Part shown: positions 57,561-64,000 of the stretch, piece by piece
How the letters are laid out: every line of letters begins with the position of its first letter
How positions within the stretch are numbered: the first letter of the stretch is position 1
DNA from: Schistocerca nitens
Lineage: Eukaryota; Arthropoda; Insecta; Orthoptera; Acrididae
Length of the DNA stretch: 64,000 bases
NCBI RefSeq assembly: GCF_023898315.1
Contig: NC_064615.1
Span: forward strand, 1,187,629,413-1,187,693,412
Direction of reading: 5' to 3'
The notes under the pieces: generated by a model
The model's input: only the letters and a program-made list of their open reading frames with translations
What the model was told of the DNA's origin: nothing
The model's database searches: none
Made by a program: the position numbers and the translations under genes

Positions 57561-58948
57561 TGACGACAAACAAAATGTGACTGGGCTGGGTATTCTTCAT
57601 AGTGAGGCTGTACATGTACTCTCGGATGGCAAACTGTATTAGTAGTAACATCAGACATTTGCAGATGTTAGTCACTGATGTAGCATATGCAAAAAGCTGT
57701 ACAATTATTCAAACAGACCTTTACAGGACTTCAAAGTGGTGTAAAGATTAGCAACTTGTTTTTAATGTACAGGAAAGTAGTATTGGAATCGTACTTGCCG
57801 TGTTTTATTAAAATGAGGTGCTTGTGTCCACTATTTTGATGATATCGTGGCTCAAAACTGACATCGCACACCGAATGATTCAGTATTTCGATTTACAGCC
57901 AGCTGTGAGCACAGGCGAGCATGTGAACAGTTGACCTGTGCGACCGCTGTTGCAGACTGCCAAGTTAATGGAGGCTTTACCCGTGATTGCTGTTCTTGTG
58001 AAGGGAACTGTTTAAATTGTCCTGTGTATTTTCCTGTTGATTGTGATTGGCTGCTTGGCAAGAGTACTATCATGCCCAGTTGATTTACTCCTGTTGAACT
58101 CATTCTCATGCCACTGCTGATTTGTTTCATTGTCTTGGCTGTAGGTGATGCTTATGCTTTGTTTTGGATGTGTGAACAGGTTACCCTGTCTTGCCATTGC
58201 AATCAACCCTTCAGTTTACCTCATAAACTCCCAGCAAGTGTAACATATCGATAACGTATTTTGTCAAATTTGGCCACTGTCAGAATTTGTTGTCACTGTG
58301 TAGGAAGTAAGTGATAGCAGACTGCCTGCATGTGTTGTAAAAGGAAATATGACAGTGTGCCATTGCCTTTTGCGTGTAGACTCTTCTTCAGTGTGATGCA
58401 CAAAGCATAAATCTGTGCTACATTTGTAACTGTTTGGAGGGCTAGTACACAATAGTGTCTCTGCTGTTATTGATGATTACCGCAAGGAAGGAATGGATAG
58501 GGCAGTACATAACCTAATCCTGTCAGGTAGTACTGAGGGATTCACAGAATTTAACGTGCAGTTGTTGGATTACTGTCAATACATACTGTATGGTGATTTG
58601 TGGAAAGTAGGTGCAGATGTAACGAAGAGCACTTGCGTTAGTGCCTCCAAGACGCATTACAGATAAGTTTAAAACTAATCCACAGTTTTAGTGCAGTCTT
58701 GTGATGTCTGTAAGTCACTTGTACTCCATTTAGTAGCCATATACTTAAAATTGCTGCCAATTACATGATTTTGACAGCTGCATCTACATAACCTGCCTTC
58801 TCACTAATGCTTATTACTAGTGTCCATTATGGCTGTGTGAGGATTAGGACTGACATTCTAGTCCACAAGCAGAGTCTAGACCCATATCTGTATCCCACCC
58901 ACCACCATACATTCAGTGTCAGAGGGAGCATCATAGCATAAACATATC
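57561..58948. other. Mostly unassigned
   Basis: A plus-strand stretch at 57640-57790 reads like LINE reverse transcriptase (IIQTDLYRTSKWCKD), but it is too short to claim. The rest shows no known domain. Confidence 0.4.
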
Positions 58949-61900
58949 CAAATTGGTGATACCCTGATGCCTCAGAACATGTCCTACCAATCGATCCCTT
59001 CTTCTAGTCAAGTTGTGCCACAAACTTCTCTTCTCCCCAATCCTATTCAATACTTCATTAGTTATATGATCTACCCATCTAATCTTCAGCATTCTTCTGT
59101 AGCACCACATTTCGAAAGCTTCTATTCTCTTCTTGTCCAAACTATTTATCGTCCATGTTTCACTTCCATACATGGCTACATTCCATACAAAAACTTTCAG
59201 AAACGACTTCCTGACACTTAAATCTATACTCGATGTTGACAAATTTATCTTCTTCAGAAACGCTTTCCTTGCCATTGCTAGTCTACATTTTATATCCTCT
59301 CTACTTCGACCATCATCAGTTATTTTGCTCCCCAAATAGCAAAACTGCTTTACTACTTTAAGTGTCTCATTTCCTAATCTAATTCCCTCAGCATCACCTG
59401 ACTTAATTCGACTCATTCCATTATCCTCGTTTTGCTTTTGTTGATGTTCATCTTATACCCTCCTTTCAAGACACTGTCCATTCCGTTCAACTGCTCTTCA
59501 AAGTCCTTTGCTGTCTCTGACAGAATTGCAATGTCATCGGCGCACCTCAAAGTTTTTATTTCTTCGCCATGGATCTTAATACCTACTCTGAATTTTTCCT
59601 TTGTTTCCTTCATTGCTTACTCAATATACAGATTGAATAACATTGGGGAGAGGCTACAACCCTGCCTCACTTCCTTCCCAACCACTACTTCCCTTTCATG
59701 TCCCTTGACTCTTATAACTACCATCTGGTTCTGTACAAATTGTAAATAGCTTTCCGCTCCCTGTATTTTACCCTTGCCGCCTTCAGAATTTGAAAGAGAG
59801 TGTTCCAGTCAACGTTGTCAAAAGCTTTCTCTAAGTCCATAAATGCCAGAAACGTAGGTTTGCCTTTCCTTGATCTATCTTCTAAGATAAGTAATAGGGT
59901 CAGTATTGTCCCATGTGTTCCACCATTTCTATGGAATCCAAACTGATCTTCCCTGAGGTCAGCTCCTGCCAGTTTTTCCATTCATGTGTAAAGAATTCGT
60001 TTTAGTATTATGCACCCTAACTTATTAAATTGATAGTTCAGTAATTTTCAGATCTGTCAACAGCTGCTTTCTTTGGGATTGGAATTATTACATTCTTCTT
60101 GAAATCTGAGGGTATTTCACCTGTCTCATACATCTTGCTCACCAGATGGTAGAGTTTTGTCAGGGCTGGCTCTCCCATGGCTATCAGTGTTTCTAATGGA
60201 ATGTAGTCTGCTCCTGGGGCCTTGTTTCGACTCAGGTCTTTCAGTGCTCTGTCAAACTCCTCACGGAGTATCATATCTCCCATTTCATGTTCATCTACAT
60301 CCTCTTCCATTTCCATAATATTCCCCTCAAGTACCTCACCCTTGTATAGACCCTCCATATACTCCTTCCACCTTTCTGCCTTCCCTTCTTTGCTTAGAAC
60401 TGGGTTTCCATCTGAGCTTCTGATATTCATGCAAGTTGTTCTCTTTTCTCCAAAGGTCTCTTTAATTTTCCTGTAGGCAGTATCTATCTTACCCCTAGTG
60501 AGATAAGCCTCTACATCCTTACATTTGTCCTCTAGCCATGCCTGCTTAGCCATTTTGCACTTCCTGTCGATCTCATTATTGAGAAGTTTGTATTCCTTTT
60601 TGCCTGCTTCATTTACTGCATTTTTATATTTTCTCCTTTCATCAATTAAATTGAATATTTCTTCTGTTACCCAAGGATTTCTACTAGCCCTCGTCTTTTT
60701 ACCTACTTGATCCTCTGCTGCCTTCACTACTTCATCCCTCGAAGCTACCCATTCATCTTCTACTGTATTTCTTTCCCCCATTCCTGTCTGTTGTTCCCTT
60801 ATGCTCTCTCTGAAACTCTGTACAACCTCTGGTTTAGTCAGTTTATCCAGGTCCCATCTCTTTAAATCCCCCCCCCCCTTTTTTTTGCCGTTTCTTCAGT
60901 TTTTTAATCTACAGTTCATAACCAATAGATTGTGGTCAGAGTCCACGTCTGCCCCTGGAAATGTCTTACAATTTAAAAGCTGGTTCATAAATCTCTGTCT
61001 TACCATTATATAATCTATCTGAAACCTGTCAGTATCTCCAGGCTTCTTCCATGTATACAACCTTCTTTTATGATTCTTGAACCAAGTGTCAGCTATGATT
61101 AAGTTGTGCTCTGTGCAAATTTCTACCGGGCAGCTTCCTCTTTCATTTCTTAGCCCCAATCCATATTCACCTACTATGTTTCCTTCTTTCCCTTTTCCTA
61201 CTACCAAATTCCAGTCACCCATGACTATTAAATTTTCATCTCCCTTCACTATCTGAATAATTTCTTTTAATTCATCATACATTTCTGCAATTTCTTCATC
61301 ATCAGCAGAGCTAGTTGGCATACAAACTTGTACTACTGTAGTAGGCATGGGCTTAGTGTCTATCTTGGCCACAATAATACGTTCACTATGCTGTTTGTAG
61401 TAGCTTACCCGCATTCTTATTGTTTTATTCATTATTAAACCTACTCCTGCATTACGCCTATTTGATTTTGTATTTATAACCCTGTATTCACCTGACCAAA
61501 AGTCTTGTTCCTCCTGCCACCGAACTTCACTAATTCCCACTATATTTAACTTTAACCTATCCATTTCCCTTTTTAAATTTTCTAACCTACCTGCCCGTAA
61601 GGGATCTGACATTCCACGCTCCGATCCGTAGAACGCCAGTTTTCTTTCTCCTGATAATGACGTCCTCTTGAGTAGTCCCCTCACAGAGATCCGAATGGAG
61701 GACTATTTTACCTCCGGAATATTTTACCCAAGAGGATGCCATCATCATTTAACCATACAGTAAAGCTGCATGCCCTTGGGAGAAATTACGGCTGTAGTTT
61801 CCCCTTGCTTTCAGCTACCAGCACAGCAAGGCCGTTTTGGTTAGTGTTGCAAGGCCAGATCAGTCAATCATCCAGACTGTTGCCCCTGCAACTACTCAAA

Positions 61901-61990
61901 ACGCTGCTGCCCCCCTTCAGGAGCCATACGTTTGTCTGGCCTCTCAACAGATACCCCTCCGTTGTGGTTGCATCTACGGTACGGCTATCT
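58949..61990 (-). mobile_element. RTE LINE copy, antisense in LAMTOR2 intron 1, almost full length
   Basis: Minus-strand order: leader (61990-61700), endonuclease (61684-60896; ISEVRWQEEQDFWSGEYRVI, VMGDWN, RFQIDYIMVRQRF, SDHNLLVMNCR), linker and first RT block (60781-60038; RNKAPGADYIPLETL), RT core (59981-59413; FLAFMDLEKAFDNVDW, then LRCADDIAILS, with CADD for the usual FADD), and C-terminal part (59416-58949). About 45 bp are missing at the 5' end and about 170 bp plus the tail at the 3' end. The early 2-base loss ccttacgggc is shared with 36204-38336. Three or four shifts or stops break the frame. Confidence 0.9.
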
Positions 61991-62663
61991 CCACTATTAT
62001 TTTTGGGATATTTATTTATTTTCAAGGAGTACTTCAGTTCATCAGGTGCTGACAGTAAATGCGAAATTACTACCACCAGAAAAGATTGACGAGAAGGTTA
62101 AAAGCTAACAGAAACAATTAAAAAGTAAGTAAGAAAGAAATCCTGATCTTGATTCTTTCTGAGATGGTTAGAGAAAAAAACAAAAAATAGAATTTAAAGC
62201 AATGCGTGCAGCAGACAAAATGAATCCAATTATTACTTGGTTTCACTCACATTGAATTACATGTTCTAAAGATTCGTGCTTAGGCTGTATGCAGAAAGTA
62301 CAGCATGGCACACTGTGGCTGGTGGTGTCACAGGTGCAAGTAGCAGATAACTCAGTTTTCCATATTGAAGGTGACTGATAGTATAGTATTGGTTGTTTTG
62401 CTATAGCTTCTGTTGTGGTGTATTGGTGTTCACCTCATCAGCTACTATACATCCACGTAGTACATTTACAGCAATGTCAGCAGTACCAACCACAAGGAAG
62501 GAAAAAAAAAAAATAAACTGAATGTCTTGTCAGTAAGTGGCAAGCACATTATAAATGATCTTATTTTTACAGTTAGATGTATTTTCATGTATATTAAAAA
62601 AAAAAATAAAAAGCTGGTTACCATTGCTTTTTATTTCTTCTCCAACACTGCACTGTGTTTCAG
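61991..62663. other. Intron end, no repeat recognised
   Basis: AT-rich DNA with A runs (62502-62515, 62597-62612). It ends in a pyrimidine-rich stretch and the LAMTOR2 exon 2 acceptor. Confidence 0.5.
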
Positions 62664-62826
62664 GCTGTTGAACCATGAAGGTGCCCTTCTGGCCTACAGT
62701 GGCTATGGAGACAGGGATGCAAGAGTGACAGCGGCAATTGCGAGCAACATTTGGTCAGCATATGAGAAGAATGGAAGGAACGCGTTCAAGGAAGACAATC
62801 TCCAGCTGGTGTTAATGGAATGCACA
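62664..62826 (+). CDS. LAMTOR2: LAMTOR2 (Ragulator subunit), exon 2
   Basis: After the acceptor tgtgtttcag, the exon codes (L)[39 protein letters not shown] and [14 protein letters not shown], the central part of the Roadblock/LC7 fold and closely similar to fly and human LAMTOR2. With exon 1 it gives 77 of roughly 125 residues. The 3' edge is set at 62826 before GTTTGT, which leaves phase 0 and ...MECT; this donor is weaker than that of exon 1, so the edge may be a few bases off. The remaining codons (a 'GHVAIT...LLLCLYAKE' type segment in the family) are not found before 64000 and must lie to the right. Confidence 0.93.
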
Positions 62827-64000
62827 GTTTGTTTCATTCTTTTCATATCTGATATTCTTTAAACTTCTGAAAGTTTATTGTTACTTAATATCTTTAATTT
62901 AATATTGCTTTCTAATTTCTATATTGTATGGCACTATAGAATACAGTGTAAAACTTTTGGTATCCATTAATTCCTTTTAACTTGGTGTATGTTTGGAATG
63001 TCTGTCACAGGTGATCATAGCAAATCTAGGTGGTGGAACAGGCGATTTGTATAAAGATAATGAAAACTTCACATTCATGTTTGAATCTATATTCACATTC
63101 ATTGGCTTCACCAACTCTCAACGAGACCATAACCTGCTGACTCAACCTGAATCTCATGCAGTGCTAAAGATCAGTCTGTATAACAGCATTTGAAATGAAT
63201 TCGTTAATAACCATTTCAGAATTTGTTAATAACCATTTTGACATTAACAGTGGAGTCAGTTGAAGACCCCAATACCAGATGTCAGCTTTGACTTGTGATG
63301 TAATGATGTGGGGCAGGACATCATGCATCCACAAACAGAAGTAGACAAAACTAAGACAATATTTGTTCTTTGATTTTTAGGTTGTGCTGACAGACTGGTC
63401 TCCAGCAGAGGTCGAGGTTAGATTAGATCTGGTTCACAGCTCAGCTGAACATAGGCTGTCTTATTCTATCGTCCCATTAGCTGTTTCCACCTCGACACTG
63501 AGGTGCATTGGCAACATCTGCTTTATATTGCACATAAACACACCCCTTGGATGATCTTTATTAAAGTTCAGCTGCGTCCCCCTTTCAGACAGGGCTTGTG
63601 TGATTCTGAGGATAGTGTGCATGTGCATGTATGTCTGTCTCTGTTATGTAGAGATGAAGAGACTTGCGCACAAGACTACTGTGGAAAGTTCAGAAAAGTC
63701 TCATTGTTTGATTTTAATTCCTTAGTGACAGTTCATCCTTGATGTTGAATGTGGCATGCTGATATTTGTTCATCCTCTTACTTTGATGAACAAAAAATAA
63801 ATTAATCAGATTGGAATCCATATGATTCCCTTGTGTGCAGCAGTTGTTGAGTATAGACGGTGAAGAAAAGAACAGTAGTGGATTGCAGAATCGGTCATTT
63901 TAGTACTGCGGATCTAGATTTCAACTATATCATCTTAATTGCTAAATATTACAGAACAAGAGAACCAGGAACAGGTGTAAGACAGGTGACAACATATCGT
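62827..64000 (+). other. LAMTOR2: LAMTOR2 intron 2, start
   Basis: From the donor to the window edge I find no further LAMTOR2 exon. Short frames at 62993-63193 and 63503-63742 show no known domain. Confidence 0.6.

Larger units (their letters stand above)
51367..62663 (+). other. LAMTOR2: LAMTOR2 intron 1 (11,297 bp)
   Basis: It runs from donor GTAAGT at 51367 to acceptor tgtgtttcag ending at 62663. Nearly half of it is recognisable transposon sequence: RTE fragments, a Tc1-like relic with a nested SINE, a Penelope-like hairpin, a Penelope-like remnant, LINE scraps and a 3 kb antisense RTE copy. No other host exon is recognised inside. Confidence 0.9.

Noticed and set aside
62993-63193. Possible LAMTOR2 exon 3
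   Set aside because: It follows a tcacag acceptor-like sequence but does not code the expected GHVAIT...LLLCLYAKE segment.
63648-63692. RTE 3' end remnant (gagatgaagagacttgcgca)
   Set aside because: Similarity to the RTE tail covers only about 35 bp and could be chance; not enough to call.

Overview
The window looks like a piece of a large, repeat-rich insect nuclear genome. A grasshopper or locust (Orthoptera, perhaps Schistocerca) is my best guess. That rests on the type of repeats (RTE-type LINEs with a conserved leader, tRNA-derived SINEs, tRNA-like fold-backs, Penelope-like elements, mariner), which I recognise from memory and did not search. Genes are spliced, an intron exceeds 11 kb, and most reading frames belong to transposable elements.

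Only two host genes are supported, and they sit head to head. CDK2AP1 (DOC-1 family, a NuRD subunit) lies on the minus strand at 50340-50684 as one uninterrupted 114-codon frame. LAMTOR2 (Ragulator, Roadblock/LC7 fold) lies on the plus strand: exon 1 at 51299-51366, an 11.3 kb intron, exon 2 at 62664-62826, and the rest beyond the right edge. The 614 bp between the start codons is the likely shared promoter region.

Layout. 1-933: probable LTR cut by the window edge, inserted in a CR1/Jockey-type LINE (934-2180, minus). 3330-11645: a second LINE (minus) split by an old Ty3/Gypsy element (3768-10772), itself split by a 364 bp tRNA-like fold-back with a 12 bp target duplication. 11985-14560: LINE scraps, a decayed transposase-like gene and a SINE. 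15015-18317: a full-length RTE-type LINE with a perfect 12 bp target duplication. 18706-22390: an RTE 5' piece, then two Penelope-like copies in inverted orientation. 23604-24746: a mariner relic. 25984-33116: a second old Gypsy element split by a CR1/Jockey-type LINE. 34370-38637: an old RTE copy split by a younger one. 38640-50340: mostly unassigned AT-rich DNA with two long microsatellites and one fold-back element. 51367-62663 (LAMTOR2 intron 1): RTE, Tc1-like, SINE, Penelope-like and LINE remnants.

I see no clearly new multi-gene system. The best leads are a recurring hammerhead-ribozyme-like motif (CTGANGA, one extra base, short stem, GAAA) in Penelope-like and fold-back repeats, an RTE subfamily marked by a shared 2-base deletion early in its endonuclease frame, and the compact CDK2AP1/LAMTOR2 divergent pair.
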